NCBI RefSeq assembly: GCF_006483455.1
Contig: NZ_PPPU01000001.1
Coordinates: forward strand, 1 to 64,000
DNA from: Methylomonas koyamae
GTDB lineage: Bacteria > Pseudomonadota > Gammaproteobacteria > Methylococcales > Methylomonadaceae
DNA length: 64,000 bases
Direction of reading: 5' to 3'
Numbering within the stretch: position 1 is the stretch's first letter; each line of letters opens with the position of its first letter. Position numbers and translations under genes: made by a program. This document shows positions 44,749 through 55,207 of the stretch, piece by piece. The notes under the pieces are model-generated. The model was not told the origin of the DNA. It did no database searches and was given only the letters and a program-made list of their open reading frames with translations.

Positions 44749-45828
44749 TTAGTGGGTACGCTCGAATTCGGCCATGAAGGCTATCAACGCATCAATGCCG
44801 GCTTCCGGCATTGCATTGTAAATGCTGGCACGCATGCCGCCGACCGAGCGGTGGCCGGCCAAAGTGCTCAAACCGTTGCGCTCGGCTAGAGCCAAAAACT
44901 CCTTGTCCAGCGCCGGGTCGCTCAACACGAACGGCACATTCATCCGCGAACGGTAAGCCTTGTCGACCGGGTTTCGGTATAAGCTGGAATTGTCGATAGC
45001 ATCGTACAGCTTCCCGGCTTTGCGGATGTTGCGCTGCTCGATCGCGCCGACGCCGCCCTCGCCTTTCAGCCATTGCAGAGTCAAGCCCAACAAATACCAG
45101 TTGTAGGTAGCGGGCGTGTTCAGCATCGAATCGGCTTTGGCTTGTTGGGCGTAACTGAATACGGCCGGCGTATTTTTCGCTTCCAACCCGACCAGATCGT
45201 CGCGCACGATAACGACGGTTACGCCGGACGGCCCCATGTTTTTCTGAGTGCCGGCGTAAATGATGCCATAGCGGCTAACGTCTACCGGCCGCGACAAAAT
45301 ATTCGACGACATGTCGCAAACCAGCGGCAGCTCACCTACCTGGGGCACATCGTTGAATTCGACGCCGTGTATGGTTTCGTTCGAGGTGTAATGCAAATAG
45401 GCGGCGCCGGAATCGATCTGCCACTCGGCGTAAGCCGGAATCGTGGTAAAGGAGGCCGCTTCGGCGCTGGCGGCGATTTGCACTTCGCAATACTTGCCGG
45501 CTTCCTTGATCGCAGCAGTAGACCAAGCGCCGGTATTGACGTAACAGGCCTTGGTTTTGCCGTTCAGAATATTTTGCGGAATCATCGCAAATTGCGCGGT
45601 GGCACCGCCTTGCAGAAACAACACCTGATAACCGGCCGGAACCGCTAGCAATTCGATCAGGTCCGCCTTCATTTGCTCGGCAATCGCCATGAAATGTTTG
45701 CCGCGATGGCTCATCTCCATCACCGACATGCCACTGCCCTGCCAGTCCAGCATTTCTTGCTGGGCTTGCAACAGCACGGCTTCCGGGAGCATCGACGGGC
45801 CGGCGCTAAAATTGTAAATTCTTGCCAT
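44749..45828 (-). CDS. serC: Phosphoserine aminotransferase
   Basis: A 359-residue PLP enzyme with FSAGPSMLPE, HYTSNETIHG and the PLP lysine in GTQKNMGPSG. It makes phosphoserine (and phosphohydroxythreonine for pyridoxal synthesis). Its start shares one base with the gyrA TAA stop. Confidence 0.97.
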   Translation of the reverse strand: MARIYNFSAGPSMLPEAVLLQAQQEMLDWQGSGMSVMEMSHRGKHFMAIAEQMKADLIELLAVPAGYQVLFLQGGATAQFAMIPQNILNGKTKACYVNTGAWSTAAIKEAGKYCEVQIAASAEAASFTTIPAYAEWQIDSGAAYLHYTSNETIHGVEFNDVPQVGELPLVCDMSSNILSRPVDVSRYGIIYAGTQKNMGPSGVTVVIVRDDLVGLEAKNTPAVFSYAQQAKADSMLNTPATYNWYLLGLTLQWLKGEGGVGAIEQRNIRKAGKLYDAIDNSSLYRNPVDKAYRSRMNVPFVLSDPALDKEFLALAERNGLSTLAGHRSVGGMRASIYNAMPEAGIDALIAFMAEFERTH

Positions 45829-48428
45829 TACTCTTCCTCTCCCGCAGCGGACGGGGTGCCGTCCTCGAATTCCTGATCGCCGATTTCGTCGCCGTCTTCA
45901 TCGCCAAGGCCATCAATGCGGTCCACGCCAACCACTTTCTCGCCTTTGTCCAGCCGAATCACGGTAACGCCCTGCGTATTTCTGCCGACGACCGAAATCT
46001 CTTTGACCCGGGTGCGCACCAGCGTGCCGCCGTCGGTGATCAGCATGATTTCGTCGGTATCGTTAACCAATACCGCGCCGACCACGGCGCCGTTACGTTC
46101 CGAGGTTTGAATTGCGATCAAGCCCTGGCCGCCGCGGCGGTGTTGGGTGAATTCTTCCAACCGGGTGCGTTTGCCGTAGCCGTTCTCGGTGATATTCAAG
46201 ACCGTACCCTCGCTGGAAACGATCAACGAGATCACTTTTTGGCCGTCCTGCAAGCGGATGCCGCGCACGCCGGCCGCGGTTCTGCCCATCGAGCGCACGT
46301 CGGTCTCGTTAAAACAAACCGCCTTGCCGTCACTGCTGAACAGCAGCACGTTCTGCTGGCCGTCGGTAATCGCGACGCCGACTAAGGTATCGTTTTCGCT
46401 CAAATCGATCGCGATCTTGCCGTTGCTGCGTTGGCGCTCGAATTCGGGTAGCGGCGTTTTCTTGACAGTGCCGGATGAAGTAGCCATGAAAATGTATTTA
46501 TCGGCACTGTATTCGCGCACCGGCAGCATCGCATTGATTTTTTCGCCCTCTTCCAGCGGCAGCAGATTTACAAATGGCTTGCCGCGCGAGGCCCGGCTGG
46601 CGACCGGCAGGTTGAATACCCGCAGCCAGTAGACTTTACCGGCCGAAGAGAAACACAGAATCGTGTCGTGGGTATTAGCGATGATCAATTTCTCGACGAA
46701 GTCGTTTTCCTTGGTCGCGGTCGCCGATTTGCCGCGGCCGCCGCGGCGCTGAGCCTTGTAATCGTTGAGCGGTTGGGTCTTGACGTAGCCTTCGTGCGAC
46801 ATCGTCACCACCATATCTTCTTCGGTGATCAGATCCTCTGCCGACAGGTCGGAGTAATCCTGCACGATCTCGGTGCGACGTTGGTCGGCATACTGGTTAC
46901 GGATCTCCTCCAACTCCTCGCGGATCACTTCCATCAGGCGCACGTCGCTACCGAGGATATGCAGATATTCGTCGATCAACGCCAGCAACTCCCGGTACTC
47001 GTTGACGATTTTTTCCTGCTCCAATCCGGTCAGGCGATGCAGGCGCAAATCCAGAATCGCTTGAGCCTGATTCTCGGACAAGCGGTAAACGCCTTCCGCC
47101 AAACCAAATTCAGGCCCTAAATCTTCAGGGCGGGAACGGTCGGCATCGGCCCGGTCCAGCAAAGAAGCTACCAGACCGGCATTCCAGGTTCTGGCTAACA
47201 AGCCGGCTTTGGCTTCCTGCGGATTCGGCGAGGTTTTGATCAGCTCGATCATCTCGTCGATGTTGGCCAGAGCGACTGCCAAACCTTCCAAGATATGCGC
47301 CCGTTCGCGCGCCTTGCGCAGGTTGTAAATGGTTCTGCGGGTAACAATCTCGCGACGGTGGTCGATGAAGGCCAGCAAAATGTCCTTCAAATTCATGCAA
47401 TGCGGCCGGCCGTCGTACAGCGCCACCATATTGATGCCGAACACGGTTTGCAGTTGGGTCTGTTTGTACAGGTTGTTCAGCACCACATCCGGCACTTCGC
47501 CGCGGCGCAACTCGATGACCATGCGCATGCCGTCCTTGTCGGATTCGTCGCGCAGTCCCGAGATGCCTTCCAGCTTGCCTTCCTTGACCAACTCGGCGAT
47601 TTTTTCCAACAGCCGCGCTTTGTTGACTTGGTAAGGCAATTCGGTGGCGATGATGGCCTGGCGACCACTGTCGCCGATATCCTCGAAATGGCAACGCGCC
47701 CGCAGATAGATTCGGCCGCGGCCGGTGGCATAGGCTTCGTAAATACCGGATGCGCCGTTAATGATGCCGGCAGTCGGAAAATCAGGACCGGGGACGATTT
47801 GCATCAATTCGGAAATCGACAAATCGGAATTTTCGATCAGAGCTAGACAGGCGCTAACGATTTCGCCCAGGTTATGCGGCGGGATATTGGTGGCCATCCC
47901 GACCGCAATGCCGGCGGAGCCGTTGACCAGCAGGTTCGGCACCCGGGTCGGCAGCACTCTGGGTTCGGATTCGGATTCGTCGTAGTTGGGGACGAAATCG
48001 ACGGTTTCCTTGTCCAGATCGGCCAGAAGTTCATGGGCGATTTTGGCCATACGGACTTCTGTATACCGCATCGCCGCCGGCGAATCGCCGTCGACCGAGC
48101 CGAAGTTGCCTTGGCCGTCGATCAGCATGTAGCGTAACGAGAATGGCTGCGCCATCCGGACGATAGTGTCGTAAACCGCGGTGTCGCCGTGCGGGTGGTA
48201 TTTACCGATCACGTCACCGACCACGCGGGCCGACTTTTTATAGGGTTTGTTCCAATCGTTACCGAGTTCGCTCATCGCGTACAACACGCGGCGGTGAACC
48301 GGTTTCAGACCGTCCCGCACGTCGGGAAGCGCTCTACCGACGATCACGCTCATGGCGTAATCGAGGTAGGATTGTTTCATCTCGTCTTCGAGATTGACCG
48401 GGATAATTTCTTTAGCGAAGTCTGACAT
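45828..48428 (-). CDS. gyrA: DNA gyrase subunit A
   Basis: The 866-residue subunit holds the catalytic Tyr122 (AAMRYTE) and a C-terminal beta-pinwheel with the GyrA box QRRGGRG (about residue 560). The quinolone-resistance region reads HGDTAVYD: position 83 (E. coli numbering agrees) is Thr rather than Ser, and Asp87 is kept. Thr83 is the natural state in some Pseudomonas-type enzymes. The C-terminal tail is acidic. First gene of the gyrA-serC-pheA-hisC-tyrA-aroA-cmk-rpsA-ihfB run. Confidence 0.98.
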   Translation of the reverse strand: MSDFAKEIIPVNLEDEMKQSYLDYAMSVIVGRALPDVRDGLKPVHRRVLYAMSELGNDWNKPYKKSARVVGDVIGKYHPHGDTAVYDTIVRMAQPFSLRYMLIDGQGNFGSVDGDSPAAMRYTEVRMAKIAHELLADLDKETVDFVPNYDESESEPRVLPTRVPNLLVNGSAGIAVGMATNIPPHNLGEIVSACLALIENSDLSISELMQIVPGPDFPTAGIINGASGIYEAYATGRGRIYLRARCHFEDIGDSGRQAIIATELPYQVNKARLLEKIAELVKEGKLEGISGLRDESDKDGMRMVIELRRGEVPDVVLNNLYKQTQLQTVFGINMVALYDGRPHCMNLKDILLAFIDHRREIVTRRTIYNLRKARERAHILEGLAVALANIDEMIELIKTSPNPQEAKAGLLARTWNAGLVASLLDRADADRSRPEDLGPEFGLAEGVYRLSENQAQAILDLRLHRLTGLEQEKIVNEYRELLALIDEYLHILGSDVRLMEVIREELEEIRNQYADQRRTEIVQDYSDLSAEDLITEEDMVVTMSHEGYVKTQPLNDYKAQRRGGRGKSATATKENDFVEKLIIANTHDTILCFSSAGKVYWLRVFNLPVASRASRGKPFVNLLPLEEGEKINAMLPVREYSADKYIFMATSSGTVKKTPLPEFERQRSNGKIAIDLSENDTLVGVAITDGQQNVLLFSSDGKAVCFNETDVRSMGRTAAGVRGIRLQDGQKVISLIVSSEGTVLNITENGYGKRTRLEEFTQHRRGGQGLIAIQTSERNGAVVGAVLVNDTDEIMLITDGGTLVRTRVKEISVVGRNTQGVTVIRLDKGEKVVGVDRIDGLGDEDGDEIGDQEFEDGTPSAAGEEE

Positions 48429-48529
48429 GGATCCGTGATTCTGGTGCAGTCGACGGTTTACCCGTTCGACAGGACAGCCCGATGCATCAATTCCATTTAC
48501 TCGGTGCTGGCCGGATTATAAAGCGCCGA

Positions 48530-48559
48530 ATTATAGCAAACGCCACCCTCTGCCGTCAG
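48530..48559 (-). promoter_or_regulatory. Candidate sigma-70 promoter of gyrA
   Basis: On the minus strand CTGACG (48559-48554) is followed after 18 nt by a perfect TATAAT (48535-48530), about 100 nt before the gyrA start. The -35 box overlaps the stop codon of the dienelactone hydrolase gene. A second TATAAT lies about 20 nt downstream without a good -35. Confidence 0.55.
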
Positions 48560-49275
48560 GCAAAAATCTCGGCCAAGAAGTTTTGCAGCGCTTGCCAGGA
48601 GCGGCGGTCGGCCAGCGGTTGGTAAACTGTGCCGAAGCCGGGGTTATTGGCAACCGGATTGGTAAACGCGTGCATCGTGTTGCCGTAACTATGAACTTGC
48701 CAATCGGCACCGGCCCGGGTCAACTCGACCTGCAGCGCCTGCACCTGCGCCGACGGTGCCATCGGATCGTCGTGGCCGTGCAGCACCAATACTTTGGCTT
48801 TGATCCGTGGCTCCGGGATATTGTCCGGCGGCAGCAACAAGCCGTGAAACGATACCACGCCGCGAAGATCGGCGCCGGAGCGGGCCAAATCCAGCGCGCA
48901 TAATCCGCCGAAACAAAATCCGATAGCGGCAATCTTGGCGTTATCGGCCCAAGGCAGCAATTTCGCCGCCGATAATGCGGCATGCAACCGTCGCTGCAAT
49001 TGCGCCCGGTCGGCCATAAAAGGTTGCATCAGGCCGGCATTTTCTTCCGGATTTTTGCCAAGAACACCACGACCGTATGCGTCGGCGGCAAAACCCAAAT
49101 AACCCAATTCAGCCAATAGTTTTGCCTTTTCGGCAACAAAACCGTCCCGTCCGCCCCACGCATGATGAATCAGTACAACCGGGCGCGGGCCGGCGATCGC
49201 GTCGTCGTAGGCAAAAAAGCCTTCCAGAGCCACGTCGCCATCCAAATAACCTACGGTATTCGACACAATCGCCAT
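48556..49275 (-). CDS. Dienelactone hydrolase family protein
   Basis: A 239-residue cytoplasmic alpha/beta-hydrolase. The nucleophile is Cys in GFCFGGLCA, Asp in HGHDDPMAP and His in TMHAFTNP, the Cys-Asp-His triad of dienelactone hydrolases. The ATG at 49275 has a GGGGAG ribosome site; the longer upstream frame is not family-like. No catechol-pathway genes are nearby, so the true substrate is open. It is 22 nt after the phosphatase gene. Confidence 0.85.
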   Translation of the reverse strand: MAIVSNTVGYLDGDVALEGFFAYDDAIAGPRPVVLIHHAWGGRDGFVAEKAKLLAELGYLGFAADAYGRGVLGKNPEENAGLMQPFMADRAQLQRRLHAALSAAKLLPWADNAKIAAIGFCFGGLCALDLARSGADLRGVVSFHGLLLPPDNIPEPRIKAKVLVLHGHDDPMAPSAQVQALQVELTRAGADWQVHSYGNTMHAFTNPVANNPGFGTVYQPLADRRSWQALQNFLAEIFA

Positions 49276-49297
49276 AAGCGCTCCCCGACCAACGTCT

Positions 49298-49786
49298 TTA
49301 AAGTTGCAAATCGCCTTTAGCCTGAAGTGCTTGCAAAAATCCCTCGGAGGCTTGTTCGACCAAATCCAAAACCCGTTCGAAACCATAGCTACCGCCATAG
49401 TAAGGATCAGGCACATCCCTTTGATTCAGGTGCGGCGCATACTCGAGAAAACGCCGAATCTTGTGAGCCTGATCTTGCGGACAAACCTCGCTCAATATCG
49501 CATGGTTATCGTCATCCATGGCCAGGATATGGTCGAAATTCTCGAAATCCTCGGCTACTACTTTACGCGCCCGGATATGCTTCAATTCGATACCGCGTTC
49601 CCGAGCCGCTTTCTGCGCCCGCAAGTCCGGCGCATCGCCAATGTGGTAAGCGTGAGTGCCGGCCGAATCGATCTGAAACCGTTCAGCTAAGTTCTTTTCG
49701 GCCACCAAGTGGGCAAAAACACCTTCGGCCGTCGGAGATCGACAAATATTGCCCATGCATACAAACAAAACCTTTATTTTCCGCAT
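49298..49786 (-). CDS. Low-molecular-weight protein-tyrosine phosphatase
   Basis: A 162-residue phosphatase with the P-loop CMGNICRS (CX5R) at residues 10-17 and the catalytic Asp in VPDPYYGG near 130, close to human/eukaryotic-like LMW-PTPs. The ATG at 49786 gives the standard N-terminus; the upstream extension would overlap the divergent chemoreceptor promoter. Not next to exopolysaccharide tyrosine-kinase genes, so its target is unknown. Confidence 0.92.
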   Translation of the reverse strand: MRKIKVLFVCMGNICRSPTAEGVFAHLVAEKNLAERFQIDSAGTHAYHIGDAPDLRAQKAARERGIELKHIRARKVVAEDFENFDHILAMDDDNHAILSEVCPQDQAHKIRRFLEYAPHLNQRDVPDPYYGGSYGFERVLDLVEQASEGFLQALQAKGDLQL

Positions 49787-49805
49787 TGTTATTAAGTTTT
49801 CAGAA

Positions 49806-49833
49806 TTGTTGACGCTAAATTGTAAGCTATACT
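49806..49833 (+). promoter_or_regulatory. Candidate sigma-70 promoter of the chemoreceptor gene
   Basis: TTGTTG (49806-49811), 16-nt spacer, TATACT (49828-49833), 80 nt before the chosen ATG, inside the intergenic region shared with the divergent phosphatase gene. Confidence 0.45.
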
Positions 49834-49913
49834 CAGCCCGTCTGTCTTGCGGACCCAGCCGTCTAATACGAGCTGATCTAGCTAAAAATACAACATGTTT
49901 CGGGAGCTTTAGG

Positions 49914-51665
49914 ATGTTAATGATGAACTGGCATTCTGTGGGGGTAAAAGTGGTAGCAATTACCATGTCCGTCCTCACACTAGTCGGCGTAGCGATATTA
50001 ATCGTGTATTCGAGTGCCGAAAAACAAAAACTGATCGACAGTCAAATAGCCTCTTCTCGCCAGCTGTTGATCCTTTCTGAATCAGTTCGCGACAACGTGG
50101 TTAAGAAGTGGGAATCCGGCGTTTATTCTCCGGAACAGTTGATGGGTTTAATTGAACAGTTCGGACAAGCCAAAGCCCGCGAATTGGTGATCGCGACGGT
50201 ACCGACCGCCAACGCTTGGGATGTGGTGGAGACCGAAGCCAAAGGCCACGGTTTTCGTTTCAAGGCGCCTAGCCTGAATCCCCGCAATCCGCGAAACGCC
50301 GCGGACGATATCGAACGCACAGCATTGGAGTATTTCAGAAACAACCCTTCGGCCAGCGATTACAGCTATGTCGACGAAGATAAAGAAGAAATACGCTACC
50401 TGCGTCCGGTAAAAATGGTCAAACAGTGCGAACTGTGCCATGGCGATCCGAAAATGTCCCAGACCTTATGGAAAAACGATAAAGGGGTCGATTTGCTGGG
50501 TTACCCGATGGAAAACCGCCGAGCCGGAGAATTACATGGCGCATTCGAGATCATTACGCCGTTCAGCGTGGCTTTAAACGAGTTGAAACAGCACGTCTAC
50601 TACGCCATCGGCTTCCTGATCATCACCTTGATTATCATCGGCTTCACCGGATACTTCATGATGAACAAAATCATCATCGGACCGTTGACAGCTCTGGCGC
50701 TGAAGCTGCAAGACATCGGTAGCGGCGACGGCGATTTGCGCGCCCGCCTAGACGCTAGCGGCAAATCGGAGTTTGCCTGGATCGCATCCAGCTTCAATTC
50801 GTTCGTCCGCAAAATTGCTAAAACCATCGACCAAATCAGCGTGACCAGCGAAAAACTCGCCAGCGCTTCGCACAAATTAGCCAATATTACTCAGTCCACC
50901 CAATCGGGCGTCGAGCGACAATTGCACGAAACCACGCTGGTCGCCAACGCCATGAAACAAATGACTGCTACCGTGCAGGAAGTGGCCCGAAACGCAGTCC
51001 GCGCGTCGGAGGCTGCAGAAATTGCTGATCGAGAAGCGTCCTCCGGCAAAAATATCGTCAAAGACGCCGTAAACGGCATCAATAACCTGGCCTCCGAAGT
51101 GGAAAACGCGTCCAACGTGATCCACGAGCTGGAAAACGATAGCAATAGCATCGGTGAAGTATTGGGCGTTATCCAGGGCATTGCCGAACAAACCAATCTA
51201 TTGGCTTTAAACGCAGCCATCGAAGCGGCTCGCGCCGGCGAACAAGGCCGCGGTTTTGCCGTGGTAGCCGACGAGGTCAGAACCTTGGCCAGCCGGACCC
51301 AAAACTCGACCTTGGAAATTCAAAAAACCATAGAACGCCTACAAGACCGGGCAAAACAAGCGGTAAACGTGATGGAAAACGGCAGAAGCCGAGCCACATC
51401 GAGCGTTGAACAGGCCGCTTCCGCCGGCGGCTCGATTACTTCGATCAGCGAACGTATTGATACGATCAATGATATGAACAATCAGATCGCCAGCGCCGCC
51501 GAGGAGCAAACCGCGGTGGCTGAGGAAATCAACCGTAACATTACCAATATCAGCCGGGTATCGGAAGAAACCTCGATTGGGGCAAAAAACACCGCGGAAG
51601 CCTGCCACGAACTGATGGCTCTGGCCGATCAATTGCGTTCGATGGTCGGCAACTTCAAAACCTAA
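49914..51665 (+). CDS. Methyl-accepting chemotaxis protein with periplasmic c-type heme motif
   Basis: A 583-residue receptor. TM1 is at about 12-32, then a periplasmic domain (about 35-225) resembling the Tll0287/DUF3365 sensor fold with the heme site C172-E-L-C175-H176, TM2 (about 228-250), HAMP (about 251-305) and the signalling domain with the conserved hairpin tip [22 protein letters not shown] c-type heme would let it sense redox state or a diatomic gas. The ATG at 49914 follows GGGAG; ATG at 49920 is also possible. No cheA/cheW nearby, so it must use a remote chemotaxis cluster. Confidence 0.88.
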   Translation: MLMMNWHSVGVKVVAITMSVLTLVGVAILIVYSSAEKQKLIDSQIASSRQLLILSESVRDNVVKKWESGVYSPEQLMGLIEQFGQAKARELVIATVPTANAWDVVETEAKGHGFRFKAPSLNPRNPRNAADDIERTALEYFRNNPSASDYSYVDEDKEEIRYLRPVKMVKQCELCHGDPKMSQTLWKNDKGVDLLGYPMENRRAGELHGAFEIITPFSVALNELKQHVYYAIGFLIITLIIIGFTGYFMMNKIIIGPLTALALKLQDIGSGDGDLRARLDASGKSEFAWIASSFNSFVRKIAKTIDQISVTSEKLASASHKLANITQSTQSGVERQLHETTLVANAMKQMTATVQEVARNAVRASEAAEIADREASSGKNIVKDAVNGINNLASEVENASNVIHELENDSNSIGEVLGVIQGIAEQTNLLALNAAIEAARAGEQGRGFAVVADEVRTLASRTQNSTLEIQKTIERLQDRAKQAVNVMENGRSRATSSVEQAASAGGSITSISERIDTINDMNNQIASAAEEQTAVAEEINRNITNISRVSEETSIGAKNTAEACHELMALADQLRSMVGNFKT

Positions 51666-51793
51666 CATAACCCTCAAACGGAAGCCGGACCGGCCGCTAC
51701 GGCTTTAGTTCGGCTTCCAAATCCCCAGTAAACCCACAACTGGCGGCTATACTTAAGGTGCACATCCACTAACGCACTTTTAGGAAATAGGAC

Positions 51794-52627
51794 ATGCCCA
51801 CTTCCATTAACCAGTTGTTCGATCAAATTCATAAGATCCCTCAAGTACCTGAGGTCGTCAGATCCATCATCAACCAACTGAACAATCCGAATGCGGACAT
51901 GCTCAACATCGCCCGTGATGTTGAGAAGGAACAGGTCATCGCGCTAAAAATTTTGCGATTGGTCAATTCGGCACATTTCGGCTTGTCGCGAAAAATTGGC
52001 TCTATCAACGAAGCGGTTGCCATGTTGGGATTAAATCAACTGAAAACCTTGGTAATCGCGTCCGGAATGATTGGCGCTATGCCCGAGATAAAAAACTTCG
52101 ATGTCAAACGAAGTTGGCAGAACAGTTTTCGCACTGCTGCATACAGTAAATGGCTGGCGGAACAGGCGGGAGTCGCTGCCGATATCGCGTACACCGCCGG
52201 CCTGCTGTCCAATCTGGGTAACGTGTTGATTCACATTGCCTGCCCAAGCGAAGCCAATGAAATAGATCAACACGTCAAAGCCGGCGGCGCGGAGCGGCTG
52301 GACATCGAGAAAAACCGTCTTGGCTTTACCAGTCAGCAGGTTTGCGCCGAACTTTGCCGACGCTGGCGTTTCGCCGAAATCCTGATCGAGACGTTAGAAC
52401 AGTCTGCAGAGCCCTGGTTATCGGAGCAGCCAAATAAATTAGGTTACGCGGTCTGCCTGGCCGGTTGGATCAGCGAACGCCAGGACCGAGGCATGGAACC
52501 GGCGGAAATTCTGGCCAATCTTCCGGAACAAATCACCCGTCCGCTTGGATTCCCGGCAGATCTGCTGAACGAAAAGATGCCGGCGGTTTTGGTACAAAAA
52601 TCCGAACTCGACGGGCTATTAGACTGA
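51794..52627 (+). CDS. HDOD-domain protein
   Basis: A 277-residue protein with an HDOD fold over most of its length: PQVPEVVRSIINQL at the N-terminus, LKILRLVNSAHFGLSRKIGSINEAVAMLGLNQL and the GLLSNLGNVLIH helix. HDOD proteins are metal-free relatives of HD phosphohydrolases that act in signalling. It lies 128 nt after the chemoreceptor gene and is convergent with a two-component pair, so a signalling link is likely. Confidence 0.88.
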   Translation: MPTSINQLFDQIHKIPQVPEVVRSIINQLNNPNADMLNIARDVEKEQVIALKILRLVNSAHFGLSRKIGSINEAVAMLGLNQLKTLVIASGMIGAMPEIKNFDVKRSWQNSFRTAAYSKWLAEQAGVAADIAYTAGLLSNLGNVLIHIACPSEANEIDQHVKAGGAERLDIEKNRLGFTSQQVCAELCRRWRFAEILIETLEQSAEPWLSEQPNKLGYAVCLAGWISERQDRGMEPAEILANLPEQITRPLGFPADLLNEKMPAVLVQKSELDGLLD

Positions 52628-52650
52628 ATCAAGCCCGGATTGGCGTTGAC

Positions 52651-53298
52651 TCAACGCAGCGTCAATCCCAAATTGACGGCAATATGCGCTAATTCGGTCG
52701 TGGTATCCACCTGCAATTTTTTCTTGATTTGCGTGGCGTAGTTCGCCACGGTTTTATGCCCGAGGCACAGTTGGTCGGCGATTTTATGCACCGTCATGCC
52801 TTGGGCCAACAAACTGAACACATCAAATTCCCGCGGCGAAAAACCGGCGATAGCGGCCTGATGATCGGAACGCGGCGTATCGGTTTGATTCAGGCTTTTG
52901 ATCAAACCCTGTTCTACGTACTCGCCGCCATCCATGATCGCAGCAATAGCTTCGGCCAGAATGCCGGGCGCGCTGTTTTTGGTAATATAGCCTTTCGCAC
53001 CGGCGTTCAGTGCCCGGCCGACATAAACCTGTTCGTGGTGCACGCTGAATACCAAAATCTTCGCGGCCGGATCGCGCTGCATAATTCGGCGGATGGTTTC
53101 CAACCCGCCAATACCCGGCATGGATAAATCCATCACCAACATATCCGGTTGCAGTTCCTGGTAAAGTTGAATCGCCTGTTCGCCGCGTTCGGCCTCGCCT
53201 ATCACTTCGATCGCATCGCCTGCAGCCAACAGCATCTTAAATCCGGCCCGTACCACTAAGTGGTCGTCAACCAACAATATCTTGATTTTCGTTGTCAT
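52651..53298 (-). CDS. NarL/FixJ-type response regulator
   Basis: A 215-residue regulator: receiver with acidic pair D11-D12, phospho-acceptor D57 and Lys in GYITKNS, then a LuxR-type HTH (about 148-212, FSPREFDVFSLLAQGMTV). It should bind DNA on phosphorylation by the overlapping kinase gene (ATGA overlap). Target genes unknown. Confidence 0.92.
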   Translation of the reverse strand: MTTKIKILLVDDHLVVRAGFKMLLAAGDAIEVIGEAERGEQAIQLYQELQPDMLVMDLSMPGIGGLETIRRIMQRDPAAKILVFSVHHEQVYVGRALNAGAKGYITKNSAPGILAEAIAAIMDGGEYVEQGLIKSLNQTDTPRSDHQAAIAGFSPREFDVFSLLAQGMTVHKIADQLCLGHKTVANYATQIKKKLQVDTTTELAHIAVNLGLTLR

Positions 53299-54605
53299 AA
53301 CGGAATCCTGGCATCGACAACCATTCCTGCACCGGGACTGGAAACCACTTTCAGTTCGCCGTCCAACGATTTGATGCGCTCCTTAATCCCCAATAGCCCG
53401 AAACCGCGCTTTACCGCCTGCAAATCGCAACCCTGGCCGTCGTCCTGCACTTTAAGATGAAGACAGGCCGCAGGCGATTCCATCCGTTCCAGATCGATGG
53501 CCACACGCCCGGCCCCGGCGTGCCGCACCACATTGGTCAGACATTCCTGAATCACCCGGAATATCTGAACCGTCAGATTTTTATCCAGGTCGTCGACTGC
53601 ATCGCTGCAGCGGATATTCAATTGCAAGCCGGCATTCCGCTCCGACCAATGGTTGACCATTTCTTCCAATGTCGCTTTCAATCCCAACTCACTGAGCACT
53701 AGCGGATGCAACTGTTGCATCATCGAACGCACCACCGTCATCAAATGATCGCAAATTTCGCTGATCGACGCGCTAATCTTAACCGTATCGGCTTTTTGGT
53801 GGCCGGCTGTGACGGCCATCACCTTAATCGCCGTCAGGGATTGGCCAAATTCGTCATGTAATTCCTGAGACAAGCGTCGGCGTTCTTCTTCCTGGATTGC
53901 CAGCGAATGCTGGGTCAGTGCTCGGTTTTCCTGGCGAGCTTTTTCCAACTCAGTCGTCATGTGATTGATTGCATTGGCAATATCGTCGAATTCTTTGGTG
54001 GAAAACGGCGGCAACTTGAGTCGGTACTGGCCGGTTTCGATAATCCGTAAAGCGTCGACAATAACGGCAATCGACTGCAGCGACTTATTAAACACCAGAT
54101 TGACCGCTAAAAAAGTCAACAAGGTCAGCAGCGAAATCGACGCTAAAAAACCGACGCTTTCGCCCCATACTTCGGTAATTTCGTCCAGCGGTTGCGCCTG
54201 AATGATCAGCTTCAACTCCTGTCCCTGTTCGGTTTTCAACTGATGTTCGACTTGCGGATAATCGCTTTTCACCAAGCCGATGAACCAAGCGGGGGGCATT
54301 TCCTCGGGAGAGCTAGGCAAGGTTTCGCCGGCAAAATGAATCAGTTGGCCGTCCGGTTTTTGCAATTGGATGGTCAAGTGGCGGGTCTGACGCAGCGCAC
54401 TGAAGCGGGATAAATCGCTGCTTTGTTGAAACACAGGAGTGTCGGCTATGCCCAGTGTAATCAGTTGCAACGCCAAATGAATCGACGCGTCGACCTCTTT
54501 TGCCACTGCCTGTCGGGCTTGCCATATTGCAATCGCCCCGCCCAACAGCAAAATGCAGAGCGACGACAACAACACACGAAGGATAATCTGGTAGCGAAGA
54601 CTCAT
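53295..54605 (-). CDS. NarX/MoxY-like sensor histidine kinase
   Basis: A 436-residue kinase: TM1 (about 7-28), periplasmic domain (about 30-147) that resembles the LapD/MoxY N-terminal sensor, TM2 (about 150-172), HAMP (about 173-225), HisKA_3 with H250 in SQELHDEFGQS, and HATPase with the NVVRHAGA and GFGLLGIKERI motifs. The ATG at 54605 gives a proper membrane start. In methylotrophs MoxY-MoxX control methanol dehydrogenase; the similarity seen here is only by eye, so that role is a hypothesis. Confidence 0.85.
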   Translation of the reverse strand: MSLRYQIILRVLLSSLCILLLGGAIAIWQARQAVAKEVDASIHLALQLITLGIADTPVFQQSSDLSRFSALRQTRHLTIQLQKPDGQLIHFAGETLPSSPEEMPPAWFIGLVKSDYPQVEHQLKTEQGQELKLIIQAQPLDEITEVWGESVGFLASISLLTLLTFLAVNLVFNKSLQSIAVIVDALRIIETGQYRLKLPPFSTKEFDDIANAINHMTTELEKARQENRALTQHSLAIQEEERRRLSQELHDEFGQSLTAIKVMAVTAGHQKADTVKISASISEICDHLMTVVRSMMQQLHPLVLSELGLKATLEEMVNHWSERNAGLQLNIRCSDAVDDLDKNLTVQIFRVIQECLTNVVRHAGAGRVAIDLERMESPAACLHLKVQDDGQGCDLQAVKRGFGLLGIKERIKSLDGELKVVSSPGAGMVVDARIPL

Positions 54606-54753
54606 TGCACAGTGACACTCAAAACCGGGTATTATCCGGCGTGGTTCCAAATGCAGCCACAGGAAAAATTCACTTTCTGGCTTGTGCCCGATAGCCGGCC
54701 TATTCGCCATCGTTTACGCCGCCGACATTCGACAGCCGGAGCCAAAATTCGAC

Positions 54754-55186
54754 ATAAAAACCCGCCCCTACCGGCCCACAGATCAAGCGGCGGTGATCTG
54801 ATTTTGGCAGGCATGCGGTCTGCTGCGCCACTGGAACGATCCGTATCTGGATATCGAACCCAAACTAAGTGTGCAACCGGAATTGTTCCTGGTTGGAGTC
54901 GATGCCGACGCCGACATTATCGGCACCGCAATGGCCGGTTACGCCGGCCACCGCGGCTGGTTCAACTACCTCGCCGTGGCGCCGGACAAACGCCGGTCGG
55001 CGTTGGGGAGGCAGTTGATACACGCCGCAGAAACGGAACTAACCAAGCGCAGCTGCCCCAAAACTGAATTTGCAAGTTCAGGTCGGCAACGGCGCCGCGC
55101 TGGCGTTTTACCGAAACCTGGGTTACCTGCAGGACGATGAGGTCAGCCTCGGCAAAAGGCCCATCTCGGACCTCGACCCGAGCTAA
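54754..55186 (+). pseudogene. Broken GNAT acetyltransferase gene (YpeA-like)
   Basis: The reading RPYRPTDQAAVI-stop-FWQACGLLRHWNDPYLDIEP...GYAGHRGWFNYLAVAPDKRR...RSCPK, then after a one-base shift NLQVQVGNGAALAFYRNLGYLQDDEVSLGKR, follows the YpeA family of ~140-residue acetyltransferases from end to end. Lesions: the expected start codon is ATA (54754-54756), TGA at 54799-54801 interrupts the first helix, and an extra A in an AAAA run (near 55064) shifts the frame before the last third. A GTG at 54871 could start a fragment only. The acetyl-CoA loop itself (APDKRRSALGRQ) is intact. No other gene was seen in 54606-55207. Confidence 0.8.
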
Positions 55187-55207
55187 GCGCATTCTCCCCG
55201 CGAAGCC

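Noticed and set aside
51680-51718. GGAAGCCG/CGGCTTCC hairpin after the chemoreceptor gene
   Set aside because: A real 8-bp pairing but with a long interior and no T tract, so not called as a terminator.
52635-52670. Imperfect hairpin between the HDOD and response-regulator genes
   Set aside because: The stem has mismatches, overlaps coding sequence and is not followed by a T tract.
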